A DNA stretch of 55,582 nucleotides from Prochlorococcus sp. AG-402-N23 (GTDB lineage Bacteria; Cyanobacteriota; Cyanobacteriia; PCC-6307; Cyanobiaceae), in NCBI GenBank assembly GCA_003216355.1, contig QCIX01000008.1, forward strand, positions 1-55,582. Reading direction: 5' to 3'. The notes below the pieces were generated by a model that saw only the letters and a list, made by a program, of their open reading frames with translations, was not told the origin of the DNA and made no database searches. Positions 28,689 to 37,064 of this stretch are shown here, piece by piece (within the stretch, counting starts at the first letter, position 1; every line of letters starts with the position of its first letter). A program made the position numbers and the translations under genes.

Positions 28689-29415
28689 GATTTTCTGATA
28701 AGTAAGTTAATCCAGTACCCACAAAAAATAAAAACACAATCGATATAGATAGCAATGACATAGTCAATGGGTCCGTTGAAGGGGTAATCACTGCAGATAA
28801 TATTGCTGAGGAAATTACAACTATCTTCCAATTCGAAATCATTTTTTCTGTTGTGATTATTCCAAGAGAACCAAGAATAAATTGTAATACTGGCAATTGA
28901 AAAGCTATTGCAGTGCTGGACATTAATAAGAGAACAAAATCAAAATATCTTTCTATAGACCAAGTTGGTTCAACAATATCAGCACCAAAACTAATGAAGA
29001 AATTTATTGCTGCAGGGACTAATATCCACCATGAAAAAATTAATCCTAAAAAAAACAGAAGACCTGAACCAAAAACTGCGGGCAAGATAAGGCTTTTTTC
29101 TTGTTTTGTTAAACCAGGAGAAATAAATAATATTATTTGATAAAAAATATAAGGTATAGAAACTATCAATCCGCTGTAACCTGCAACTTTAATAGCGACA
29201 AATAGAAACTCTCCTGGAGCAAGTTGTAGTAAATGAATATCACCAGCTGGGATTTCTAAAAAAGATATTAATGGCTTTATGATGAGAAAACTAAAGAATA
29301 TTGAAATAAGTATTGAGTAAATTGAGTTTAGTATCCGTTGACGTAGCTCCTCTAAATGATCACTTAAAGTCATCGTATCTGATAATTTATTTTCACTTTG
29401 ACCTGTACCTCTCAT
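28657..29415 (-). CDS. tatC: Sec-independent protein translocase TatC
   Basis: This is the receptor subunit of the twin-arginine translocase that exports folded proteins. The 252-residue protein has six helices; MTLSDHLEELRQRI at the N-terminus contains the conserved Glu that binds twin-arginine signals, and SPGLTKQEK plus FFISFGADIVEPTW are typical loops. The Rieske protein encoded nearby is a likely substrate. tatA/tatB are not in the window. The 3' end overlaps DUF3067 by 32 bases. Confidence 0.95.
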   Translation of the reverse strand: MRGTGQSENKLSDTMTLSDHLEELRQRILNSIYSILISIFFSFLIIKPLISFLEIPAGDIHLLQLAPGEFLFVAIKVAGYSGLIVSIPYIFYQIILFISPGLTKQEKSLILPAVFGSGLLFFLGLIFSWWILVPAAINFFISFGADIVEPTWSIERYFDFVLLLMSSTAIAFQLPVLQFILGSLGIITTEKMISNWKIVVISSAILSAVITPSTDPLTMSLLSISIVFLFFVGTGLTYLSENLKSKTLSSSH

Positions 29416-29495
29416 TATTATTTGATAAAGATTTTGTAAGAAAAAGGTTTAAAATTACTATTGTCAAAGTCCAATTTATTTTTCGATAAACTAAA

Positions 29496-29756
29496 TTATT
29501 TGCTTAATTTTGGATTAGTGGGATCTGGTAATAAGAAAGGAGGGGCATCATTCAAAGATGATTCACCATAAGTTTCATATTCTCTATATCCACCCATTTT
29601 CCCATTTGTTTTCATTAGAGCGCTTACGAAGGCAAGTAGCAAGAAAACAGTAGGAGCTCCAATTATTAATGCAGCACCAAATAGATATCCAACAATAAAT
29701 TCTGGAAAACTATGATTTCCTAAAAATTCATGAGTACCTAAAAGAAAATCAAACAT
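29496..29756 (-). CDS. Hypothetical membrane protein, 86 residues
   Basis: I do not recognise the family. One or two hydrophobic helices (FIVGYLFGAALIIGAPTVFLLLAFVSALM, about residues 21-49) are followed by a polar tail rich in Gly, Tyr and Pro (GGYREYETYGESS; PPFLLPDPTNP). The ORF fits the gap between tatC and the NFACT gene with no overlap on the same strand, and its composition is protein-like. A thylakoid or cytoplasmic membrane location is inferred. Confidence 0.72.
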   Translation of the reverse strand: MFDFLLGTHEFLGNHSFPEFIVGYLFGAALIIGAPTVFLLLAFVSALMKTNGKMGGYREYETYGESSLNDAPPFLLPDPTNPKLSK

Positions 29757-29785
29757 TTAGATTTAAAAATTTTTTTTATTATAAA

Positions 29786-31510
29786 CTAAATTACTGTTTT
29801 AAGATTTTTTTTAATGTAATCTTCTCCTCTTGTAGGATTTCCCCAAATAATTTCCCCATTTTTAAAGGAAACGCAACCCGGTCCTCCTTTTTTGATTTTT
29901 TGTAAATCTTTAATTTTTACTAAATTAATTGGTACTTTAATGTTTCTTTTTGCCTTACTAAATAAAGCAGCTAAATCTGCAGCTATTTGAAGATCCAGTT
30001 CAGATGCTGCTTGAGATGAAGACTTCAAAACTACATGGCTGCCTGGTGATTCCTGTGCATGAAACCATAAATCGCCTTTTTTTGAAAACTTAAAGCTTAT
30101 TAATTCATTTTGCCTCATATTTCTCCCTACCTGAAGTTTCAATCCTGTGGGAGTGTCAACTTGAATTGGTGAAGATTGCTTTTCATATGTACTTTTTTGA
30201 TCTTCTCTTTGCCTCTTGATATTGATATTAAACTCGTTACAAATTTCTTCCATAATTTCTTCTAGTAGTTTGATTCTCATAAAAAGTTTTTCATGATTTA
30301 AAGAATTTAAATTTTCCAGAAGAGTAGTGAATTCTTCTAATCTTTCAATATTTTTTTTGTAAATACTTAATCTTTCTTTTATCAATTCTCTAGATCTCTT
30401 TAGTTTTTTTGACTTTTTATATAGTTTTTGTCCTTTAATAATATCTCGTTTTGTAATTTCATTTGAACTAAATATATTATCAGCTTTTTCTTTATATACC
30501 TCGTAATTCTCTGATTTTGTCAGAAGATCATATTGAATGTTTAAATTCTTTTTCTCAGTATTGGTCTGTTTAAAAATTATCCCTTCAATTTTCTTTTCCA
30601 ATAATTCAACTTTTTTTTGTTTCAGATAATAATCATAATAATTCTCTAAACTAGTGCATAAATCTATTTTATTTTCGCAATTATTTTCTTTATCAAAAAA
30701 CCAAACGCAATAAAAATCATTGTTAAATTTAGAAAACTTAAAGTTATTGTTTTTAAACCTATTTATCCAAATCTTCCAATTTTTAAATATCTCCTTTAAG
30801 TCCGAATCGCTAATGAAATCGATATTTTTTCCCATTATTTGCGGATTGCCAGTTTTGCTAATAACCTCCAGTTGTTTTGTGAGGATAGGGCTTACTCCTT
30901 GATAGGTATTTATTAAACAGTATTTCAAAGACTCAGGTACTATTGAAATTGAGTTTTTCCATGATTGAAAAGACTCATCTTCTCTAGGTTTTTTTTTGAG
31001 ATTAACTGGAGGGCCAGAATAAATTGATCCTGTTGAAATTGTTCTAAAACTAGATTGACTTGATTTAATTTGTTTACCAACGGCAATTATTTTTTGTTTA
31101 TTATCCAAATAAAAAATATTGCTATGTTTTCCCATTAATTCAAAAATTAAATATTTATTAATTTCATCTCCAGGTTTTTTTGCAAAACTAAATTTTATAA
31201 CTCTCTCGAAATCATCTTGATCAATCGAAATTAAAGCCATATACTTTAATCCGTATCTTATTTGTTTAGAAAGTGTGCTTTCTCTCCCAATCTTTTCTGG
31301 CTTATTTATCTTTAGTATTCTTGGAGAGTCTCCATTCCATGAAACTTCTAGCCATGTTTGAGAATTAACTCCTCTGAAACATAATTGAATTGTATTAGGC
31401 TCTGGTTGTTGGGCAGTCTCAAACTTTGTAGGTAAGATGTTCTTTATCAAATAATGCAAGACAGATCTAATAGATGTAATATCCATTATCTGTGGAACAC
31501 CTTTTTGCAT
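29786..31510 (-). CDS. NFACT family protein (RqcH / fibronectin-binding-protein A-like)
   Basis: Bacterial RqcH/NFACT proteins bind stalled 50S-peptidyl-tRNA complexes and direct C-terminal alanine tailing. The 574-residue protein has an N-terminal NFACT-N domain, a long coiled-coil region (about residues 290-430, very Lys/Glu-rich) and a C-terminal NFACT-R domain with DLWFHAQESPGSHVVLK. The Asp-Arg pair of NFACT-N needed for tailing in other RqcH proteins appears here as Glu102-Arg103 (DDFERVIKF). ATG 31510 is chosen because AAGGA stands 5 bases upstream; an ATG eight codons later is possible. Confidence 0.9.
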   Translation of the reverse strand: MQKGVPQIMDITSIRSVLHYLIKNILPTKFETAQQPEPNTIQLCFRGVNSQTWLEVSWNGDSPRILKINKPEKIGRESTLSKQIRYGLKYMALISIDQDDFERVIKFSFAKKPGDEINKYLIFELMGKHSNIFYLDNKQKIIAVGKQIKSSQSSFRTISTGSIYSGPPVNLKKKPREDESFQSWKNSISIVPESLKYCLINTYQGVSPILTKQLEVISKTGNPQIMGKNIDFISDSDLKEIFKNWKIWINRFKNNNFKFSKFNNDFYCVWFFDKENNCENKIDLCTSLENYYDYYLKQKKVELLEKKIEGIIFKQTNTEKKNLNIQYDLLTKSENYEVYKEKADNIFSSNEITKRDIIKGQKLYKKSKKLKRSRELIKERLSIYKKNIERLEEFTTLLENLNSLNHEKLFMRIKLLEEIMEEICNEFNINIKRQREDQKSTYEKQSSPIQVDTPTGLKLQVGRNMRQNELISFKFSKKGDLWFHAQESPGSHVVLKSSSQAASELDLQIAADLAALFSKAKRNIKVPINLVKIKDLQKIKKGGPGCVSFKNGEIIWGNPTRGEDYIKKNLKTVI

Positions 31511-31559
31511 TATTCCTTTTTAATTCACAAGATGTTTATCTTACTGTAAAAATTTTAAT

Positions 31560-32114
31560 ATGAAAAATCAAAAAAAACTTATTATCCTTACAGGACCCAG
31601 CGGGGTAGGTAAAGGAACAGTTGTTAAAGAAATATTAGGTAAAGAAAAAAAATTTTGGCTTTCAATATCTGCAACTACTAGAGAACCTAGAGAGGGAGAG
31701 AAGGACGGTGAAAATTACTATTTCTTAAATCAAGAAAAGTTTAAAGAAATGATTGAACAAAACCTTTTCCTTGAATGGGCTCAATTCGCTGGAAACTACT
31801 ATGGAACGCCTTTGTCTTCTGTTAATGAGAAAATAAAAAAGGGATTTACCGTTCTACTTGAAATTGAAGTAGAGGGTGCAAGGCAAATAAAAAATAAGTT
31901 TCCTAATTCACTATCAATATTTTTACTTCCTCCGGATAAAGAAGAGTTAGAGAGAAGAATAAGAAATAGAGGTACAGAAAAAGAAGAGGCAATTAAAAAG
32001 AGACTCTCAAGGGCTAATTATGAGATTTCAGTATCAAATCAATTTGATTTTGCCTTAACAAATCACAATGTTGATGAAACAGCAGAAAAAATAATCAAGT
32101 TAATAAAAACTTGA
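31560..32114 (+). CDS. gmk: Guanylate kinase
   Basis: The enzyme phosphorylates GMP to GDP with ATP. The 184-residue protein has the P-loop GPSGVGKGT near residue 12, the GMP-binding region ISATTREPREGEKDGENYYF, EWAQFAGNYYGTP, and the lid RIRNRGTEKEEAIKKRL. Length is standard. It is divergent from the NFACT gene (49 bases). Its stop codon lies inside a strong hairpin shared with the convergent psaFJ transcript. Confidence 0.97.
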   Translation: MKNQKKLIILTGPSGVGKGTVVKEILGKEKKFWLSISATTREPREGEKDGENYYFLNQEKFKEMIEQNLFLEWAQFAGNYYGTPLSSVNEKIKKGFTVLLEIEVEGARQIKNKFPNSLSIFLLPPDKEELERRIRNRGTEKEEAIKKRLSRANYEISVSNQFDFALTNHNVDETAEKIIKLIKT

Positions 32115-32118
32115 TTAT
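32091..32118. terminator. Bidirectional intrinsic terminator for gmk and psaFJ
   Basis: ATAATCAAGTT (32091-32101) and AACTTGATTAT (32108-32118) form a perfect 11-pair stem with a 6-base loop. Rightward it is followed by a T run from 32118; leftward the A run before 32091 supplies a T run on the other strand. The gmk stop codon (32112-32114) is part of the stem. Confidence 0.85.
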
Positions 32119-32128
32119 TTTTTCTTTA

Positions 32129-32263
32129 TCAACTCATTGGATGGAATAATAAATCTGGGAAAAACCTATTAAATTCAATAATTATTCCAGCTGTAAGGCT
32201 TAGCCAAATTGCTGCTACCACTGGAGCAGATCTGACAAATTTTGTGTTTAGAATTTTGAACAT
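32129..32263 (-). CDS. psaJ: Photosystem I subunit IX
   Basis: This 44-residue ORF reads [20 protein letters not shown] and continues through one membrane helix ([17 protein letters not shown]) to a C-terminal [10 protein letters not shown]. This is the classic PsaJ pattern, with TAG...EFNRF(F)PD conserved. PsaJ is a peripheral single-helix PSI subunit that packs beside PsaF and helps position chlorophylls. It lies 28 bases after psaF on the same strand, as in most cyanobacteria, and ends just before the shared terminator. Confidence 0.95.
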   Translation of the reverse strand: MFKILNTKFVRSAPVVAAIWLSLTAGIIIEFNRFFPDLLFHPMS

Positions 32264-32291
32264 TTGTTTTATGAAAGTTTTTTAAGGATGT

Positions 32292-32855
32292 TTAGCGAGG
32301 ACCATTAAGTGTAATATTGTTATCTTTCTCTCTTAAATCTCCATTTCTACCTTGTTTATTAGCAAGAAGAGGCCATTGCGCTCCTTTTACAAGACATTTT
32401 CTGGCTAAGTCTAGGTCAATAATGATCTCAAGATCTGCTGGATTCTTAGTCTTTTTTGATTCAATGAGATACTCTCTTCCTGACCAACCTATAATTCCAG
32501 CAATGTAAATGAACAATACTCCTGGAATAAGTAAATCTCCTTCATGACCTCTATTTAAAAGAGCTCCCCATGGCTCAAGAGGAGGTCCAATTATTAAATG
32601 TGGAAGACCATCATCTCCGCATGATGCTTTCCCATATCTTTCAAATCTTGCGATGTCTTTTTGAGTAGTTGCAGAATTTGCTCTTTCAATGAATTTAGGA
32701 TTCTCAGAGCATTTTGTGAGGGCTGAAGCAGTATATTCTGTGCTAGCTCTATCTGCGTTTAAGGCAGGCCCATTTGCAGCTAGAGCAATTGGAGTAATTC
32801 CGAGGAACAGAAAAACTGAGGTTATGATTGAAAAAAAGAATTTCATAAGTTGCAA
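32292..32855 (-). CDS. psaF: Photosystem I subunit III (plastocyanin/cytochrome c6 docking protein)
   Basis: PsaF is a PSI subunit with a lumenal domain near the donor site and one or two membrane helices. The 187-residue precursor has a signal peptide (FFFSIITSVFLFLGITPIALAA), then the lumenal LTKCSENPKFIERA, the conserved ERYGKASCGDDGLPHLI with the two disulfide Cys, and the hydrophobic LIPGVLFIYIAGIIGWSGREYL. The start is TTG 32855, supported by AAGGA 8 to 9 bases upstream; ATG 32846 is an equally reasonable choice. It is co-transcribed with psaJ and divergent from tsaD across only 65 bases. Confidence 0.97.
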   Translation of the reverse strand: MQLMKFFFSIITSVFLFLGITPIALAANGPALNADRASTEYTASALTKCSENPKFIERANSATTQKDIARFERYGKASCGDDGLPHLIIGPPLEPWGALLNRGHEGDLLIPGVLFIYIAGIIGWSGREYLIESKKTKNPADLEIIIDLDLARKCLVKGAQWPLLANKQGRNGDLREKDNNITLNGPR

Positions 32856-32920
32856 TCTTTAATTCCTTATAGTGTGTTAAGTAAGAAATTAATATTAAAA
32901 TAAAACAAGTTGAATCAAAA
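32856..32920. promoter_or_regulatory. Compact divergent region between psaF and tsaD
   Basis: Only 65 AT-rich bases separate the two start codons, so signals for a highly expressed photosystem gene and for tsaD must be overlapping or internal to the neighbours. A TATAAG on the leftward strand (32866-32871) lies very close to the psaF start and overlaps the Shine-Dalgarno-like AAGGA, so I do not call it a -10 element. Confidence 0.3.
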
Positions 32921-33991
32921 ATGCATAAAGTTTTAGCTATTGAAACAAGTTGTGATGAGACATCTGTCTCAATAGTTTCTAATATTGGCGATACTTTCAG
33001 AATACATTCAAATATAATTGCCTCTCAAATTGAAGATCATTCAAAATGGGGAGGAGTTGTGCCTGAACTTGCAGCTAGAAAGCATTTAGAGTTATTACCT
33101 TCTGTTTTAGATAAGGCTTTAGAAGAATCAAAAATTAAAATTGAGGAAGTCGATTATATTGCGTCAACTGTAGCTCCTGGATTAGTTGGTTGTTTACGAG
33201 TTGGCTCTATAACTGCAAGATCACTTTGCATGTTACATTCAAAACCATTTTTGGGAATTCATCATTTGGAGGGGCATTTATCTTCAATTCTATTTTCAGA
33301 AAACTATCCAAAGAAATCTTTTCTTACATTACTTGTTAGCGGTGGGCATACTGAATTGATAAAGGTTGATGATAGAAGGGAGATGCGAAGACTCGGGAAA
33401 AGTTTTGATGATGCTGCTGGAGAAGCCTTTGATAAAGTTGGTAGACTATTAGGTCTTAGTTATCCAGGAGGACCGGCAATAGAAAAGATTGCTAAAAATG
33501 GGGACCCAATGAAATTTAATTTACCAAAATGTAAGATCTCTGATAAAAAAGGTGGATTTCTCAAATATGATTTCTCTTTTAGTGGTCTAAAAACTGCCGT
33601 ATTAAGATTAATTGAGAGAATAAATTTTGATGGGAAGACAGTTCCAATTTCAGATATTGCTGCAAGTTTTGAGAGAGTAGTGGCAGAGGTGTTGGTAGAG
33701 AGAACAATAAAATGCGCAGAAGATCATAGCTTGGATAATGTTGTTGTGGTTGGGGGAGTGGCTGCTAACAATACATTAAGAAAAATGATGATTAGTGAAG
33801 CTAGTAAAAAATCTATTAAAGTTCATTTAGCTCCTCTTGATCTTTGTACAGATAATGCGGCAATGATTGGAGCGGCGGCGTTGTTCAGAATCAAATTTAA
33901 GGATCATTTAAGTTCCCTTAAATTAGGTGTCGCAGGAAGATTATCAATTGAACAAGCGAATACCCTTTATGAAGAAAACCCTCCTTTCTAA
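32921..33991 (+). CDS. tsaD: tRNA N6-adenosine threonylcarbamoyltransferase
   Basis: With TsaB and TsaE, this protein places the threonylcarbamoyl group on A37 of ANN-decoding tRNAs. The 356-residue protein starts with VLAIETSCDETS, has the metal site HHLEGHLSS (His-x3-His), VSGGHTELI, and the second metal-binding region LCTDNAAMIGAAA near residue 305. It is followed after 5 bases by the hli gene, so the two may share a transcript. Confidence 0.97.
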   Translation: MHKVLAIETSCDETSVSIVSNIGDTFRIHSNIIASQIEDHSKWGGVVPELAARKHLELLPSVLDKALEESKIKIEEVDYIASTVAPGLVGCLRVGSITARSLCMLHSKPFLGIHHLEGHLSSILFSENYPKKSFLTLLVSGGHTELIKVDDRREMRRLGKSFDDAAGEAFDKVGRLLGLSYPGGPAIEKIAKNGDPMKFNLPKCKISDKKGGFLKYDFSFSGLKTAVLRLIERINFDGKTVPISDIAASFERVVAEVLVERTIKCAEDHSLDNVVVVGGVAANNTLRKMMISEASKKSIKVHLAPLDLCTDNAAMIGAAALFRIKFKDHLSSLKLGVAGRLSIEQANTLYEENPPF

Positions 33992-33996
33992 TTTCA

Positions 33997-34173
33997 ATGA
34001 ACAAACAACCTAAAATCGAGATTAAAGAGACAAAAAACTTCGTTGACAAAAAGGAACTGAATTTGTGGAAAAGAGGTTTTACCCCTCAAGCTGAAATATG
34101 GAATGGAAGGATGGCAACTGTTGGTATAGGAATTATTCTTATAATTATTGCTTTAATAAGCCAGTTTTCTTAA
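33997..34173 (+). CDS. hli: High-light-inducible protein (Hli/Scp family)
   Basis: The 58-residue ORF has a polar, Lys-rich N-terminus and one membrane helix with the chlorophyll-binding signature AEIWNGRMATVGIGI (the ExxNxR pattern of the light-harvesting-like superfamily), followed by IILIIIALISQFS. Hli proteins bind chlorophyll and carotenoid, protect photosystems and assist PSII assembly under excess light. The start is ATG at 33997, 5 bases after the tsaD stop; TAA is at 34171-34173. Prochlorococcus usually has many hli copies; this looks like a single core copy. Confidence 0.93.
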   Translation: MNKQPKIEIKETKNFVDKKELNLWKRGFTPQAEIWNGRMATVGIGIILIIIALISQFS

Positions 34174-34335
34174 TAGAAATAAAATTAATTTTCTTAAAAG
34201 TAGTTTTGAAAGAATTTTTAAAATTTCTCTTTTTCAGCTGATGAATTAAATTAAAAAGTATTGTATTTATTGGACTTGAGATAAGATTATTGATTTAATC
34301 AAAATAATTAAAATTTTTATTATTTATAATTCTTT

Positions 34336-35541
34336 ATGACGCCTGAAAGGCTTGGATTACTTTGGGGGATAACTGTATTTGCAGGTGCTTGCGCTCGATT
34401 ATTTTCTTCTCTTACAGGATTCCCAAGCGTTGTTATTTTATTGCTTTCTGGATTATTCATTGGAAGATCAGGATTAGGACTTGTTGAGCCTTTAGATCTC
34501 GGGCAAGGGCTTGAAACTATTGTGGGGCTTTTGGTCTGTTTGGTTCTTTTTGAAGGAGGATTAAATTTAAAACTGCCTGAGGGGAATATAAGAAATACTG
34601 TTTTGAAAATTTCACTTGTAAGACTTTTTTTTTCATTATCAACTGGAATTTTTATTGCTCATTGGCTGGCTGGCATCTCATGGCAAGTCGCAGGAATATA
34701 TAGTGCCATAGTTCTAGCTACTGGACCAACAGTTGTCTCTCCATTAGTAGAACAAATAAAATTATCTTCCCCACTCTCGGAAGTTTTAAAAGCTGAGGGG
34801 TTGTTGCTTGAGCCAATTGGTGCAGTACTAGCATTACTGCTTCTAGAACTGACTTTAGGGGACCTTCGTGGGATTAACGATGTATTTATAGCATTAATGC
34901 AAAGATTAGGGGGAGGAGTATTAATCGGATTAAGTGCTGGATGGTTATTATCAGAAATTTTAAAAAAAATAAAAAATGAAGCCTCATTTGGTATCGAGCT
35001 TCAAGTTACCCTTGGATTTATTTTCCTTGTGTATGGAATTTGCGAATATTTTTTACCAGAATCAGGCTTGCCGGCTTCAGTTGCTGCAGGTTTTATTGTA
35101 GGCAAAAGAGAAGTTATAGATAAGGAGAGATTAGATAATCTAATAGGTGAATTAGCTCAATTAGCAATTACAGTTCTTTTCCCTCTTTTGGCTGCTGACG
35201 TTTCTTGGGGTGAATTAAGTCCGCTTGGCTGGGGAGGGGTTGTTTGCGTTTTTATGTTGATGGTAATTGTTCGCCCTATTTCTATCTGGATAGCAACAAT
35301 GGGGAGAGAATTGAACTTTAAAGAAAAAATATTTTTAGCCTGGTTAGCCCCGAGAGGTATTGTTACTGCAGCTGTAGCTTCTCTTTTTTCTATTAGATTA
35401 GAGCAGGCTGGCATCCTTGGGGCTGGTCGTCTCCAAGGTCTAGTTTTTCTTACTATACTAATGACCGTGGGAATACAAGGTCTTTCAGCTAAACCTTTGG
35501 CAAATAGGCTTGAATTAAGCCAAAAAAATAATTTAGATTGA
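34336..35541 (+). CDS. Cation/proton antiporter (CPA1, NhaP-like)
   Basis: This 401-residue membrane protein has about 12 helices and the fold signs of CPA1 antiporters: LLSGLFIGRSGLGL, LVLFEGGLNLKL, and a C-terminal AWLAPRGIVTAAVASLF. The unwound-helix site reads ATGPTVVSPL instead of the ATDP of canonical NhaP, and the following helix has EGLLLEPIGAVLA instead of an Asn-Asp pair. This combination defines a sub-branch of COG0025; ion choice (Na+ or K+) cannot be told. The 162 bases upstream contain no gene. The 3' end overlaps gltX by 9 bases. Confidence 0.88.
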   Translation: MTPERLGLLWGITVFAGACARLFSSLTGFPSVVILLLSGLFIGRSGLGLVEPLDLGQGLETIVGLLVCLVLFEGGLNLKLPEGNIRNTVLKISLVRLFFSLSTGIFIAHWLAGISWQVAGIYSAIVLATGPTVVSPLVEQIKLSSPLSEVLKAEGLLLEPIGAVLALLLLELTLGDLRGINDVFIALMQRLGGGVLIGLSAGWLLSEILKKIKNEASFGIELQVTLGFIFLVYGICEYFLPESGLPASVAAGFIVGKREVIDKERLDNLIGELAQLAITVLFPLLAADVSWGELSPLGWGGVVCVFMLMVIVRPISIWIATMGRELNFKEKIFLAWLAPRGIVTAAVASLFSIRLEQAGILGAGRLQGLVFLTILMTVGIQGLSAKPLANRLELSQKNNLD

Positions 35542-36972
35542 TAAAAGACATCTTTCAATTCGAGTTCTATCAGTTTTACTCTCTGCTAAAAGCTCCCAAC
35601 TTTGAATTAAATCTGGTCCACTGAGAGATCCAAAAAAGGCTACTCTTAGTGATTTCATTAATATCCCTTTTTTAATATTATGCATTTTTGAGATTTCGTT
35701 TATGATTTCTTTTGCTTTCTCTTTATTTAGTTTTATAGTATTTTGCTCAATTAAATAATTTAAGATTAGTTTTAGAGATGCTTTACTATCGTTGTTTTCC
35801 AGAAAATCTTGACCTTCTTTTTGCATTGTAGGTATTAAGAAAAATGGTTTTGATTGATCAATTGAATCTTTTAAAAGAGTCATAGAGTCTCTAAGCAAAA
35901 TTGCTAATTTATAAGCCCATTCTTGAGATGGTGGCACCCAACCATTATCATCCCAGTATTTAATCATGATCTCACTTAATTTTATTGGTTCCATATTTTT
36001 TATATATTGAGAATTAATCCAGTTGAGTTTTTCCCAACTGAATTTAGCTCCAGCTTTATTTATTTCTGATAAATCAAAAATTTCAGATATCTCTTCAAGT
36101 GAAAGTATTTCTCTGTCAACAGATTTTGGAGACCAACCTAAAAAGGCCATATAGTTCGATAAGGCCTCAGGTAAATATCCCATTTCTCTAAATTCGTCGA
36201 TTGAAGTTACGCAATCTCTTTTAGATAATTTTTTCCCTTCACTATTTAGTATTAAGGGTGTATGCGAAAAAGTTGGCAAACTAAAATTTAATGCTTTATA
36301 AATCAATATCTGTTTTGCAGTGTTTGATATATGGTCTTCACCCCTTACAACATGAGTTATATTCATGAAATTATCATCAACTACAACTGCAAGATTATAA
36401 AGAGGATCTCCAATCTCATATCCCTTTGCCCTTCTTGACAAAACTAAATCACCACCTAAATCCTTACCTTGCCATTTAATTTCGCCTCTTATCTGATCTA
36501 ACCATTTAATTTGAATTTTTTCATCAATCTTAAACCTTATTACTGAATTCCTCCCTTGGGATATGAATGTTTCTATTTCTTCTTTTGAAAGGCTTCTGTG
36601 TCTATTGTCATGCTTTGGAGGTAATCCTTTCTTTTTTTGTTTTTCTCTTAATTCAGAAATTTCATCTTCTGTTGTAAAGCACCTATATGCAGCTCCACAT
36701 TCTAGTAGCTTTTTGATATGACTTTTGTGAATCATAATTCGGTCACTTTGCTTTATAGGTTCTTCATCCCATTTAAGTCCAAGCCATTTCAATCCTTCTA
36801 ATATATTTGTTGTATATTCAGATTTAGATCGAATAAAATCTGTATCTTCTATTCTGATAAGAAATTTTCCGCCTATTTTTTGTGCATACAACCAGTTGAA
36901 TAATGCTGTTCGTGCTGTCCCAATATGAAATAAACCCGTTGGACTCGGGGCTAGTCTTAAACGTTTTTCCAA
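35533..36972 (-). CDS. gltX: Glutamyl-tRNA synthetase
   Basis: The enzyme charges tRNA-Glu, which also feeds glutamate to the C5 pathway for heme and chlorophyll. The 479-residue class I synthetase has the HIGH-type motif APSPTGLFHIGTARTALFNW and the KMSKS-type motif KKLSKRD. The start is placed at TTG 36972 (MEKRLRLAPSP). The longer frame to 37017 would begin [11 protein letters not shown], which is merely a translation of the tRNA-Asp 3' end and is not protein. The 3' end overlaps the antiporter gene by 9 bases. Confidence 0.95.
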   Translation of the reverse strand: MEKRLRLAPSPTGLFHIGTARTALFNWLYAQKIGGKFLIRIEDTDFIRSKSEYTTNILEGLKWLGLKWDEEPIKQSDRIMIHKSHIKKLLECGAAYRCFTTEDEISELREKQKKKGLPPKHDNRHRSLSKEEIETFISQGRNSVIRFKIDEKIQIKWLDQIRGEIKWQGKDLGGDLVLSRRAKGYEIGDPLYNLAVVVDDNFMNITHVVRGEDHISNTAKQILIYKALNFSLPTFSHTPLILNSEGKKLSKRDCVTSIDEFREMGYLPEALSNYMAFLGWSPKSVDREILSLEEISEIFDLSEINKAGAKFSWEKLNWINSQYIKNMEPIKLSEIMIKYWDDNGWVPPSQEWAYKLAILLRDSMTLLKDSIDQSKPFFLIPTMQKEGQDFLENNDSKASLKLILNYLIEQNTIKLNKEKAKEIINEISKMHNIKKGILMKSLRVAFFGSLSGPDLIQSWELLAESKTDRTRIERCLLSI

Positions 36973-36990
36973 AATTTTTTTTAGAAAAAA

Positions 36991-37064
36991 CGGGACCGAC
37001 GGGATTCGAACCCGCAACTTCCGCCGTGACAGGGCGGTGCTCTAACCAGTTGAACTACGGTCCC
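36991..37064 (-). tRNA. tRNA-Asp (anticodon GTC)
   Basis: The reverse strand folds as a full cloverleaf: acceptor GGGACCG/CGGTCCC, anticodon stem CCGCC/GGCGG with loop CTGTCAC (anticodon GTC), T arm GCGGG-TTCGAAT-CCCGT, and discriminator G at 36991. The 74-base gene has no encoded CCA. It sits just upstream of gltX in the same direction. Confidence 0.97.

Noticed and set aside
36973..37017. N-terminal extension of gltX ([11 protein letters not shown]...)
   Set aside because: These codons read through the 3' end of the tRNA-Asp gene; this residue string is a common translation artefact of tRNA ends. The TTG at 36972 directly before the catalytic domain is preferred.
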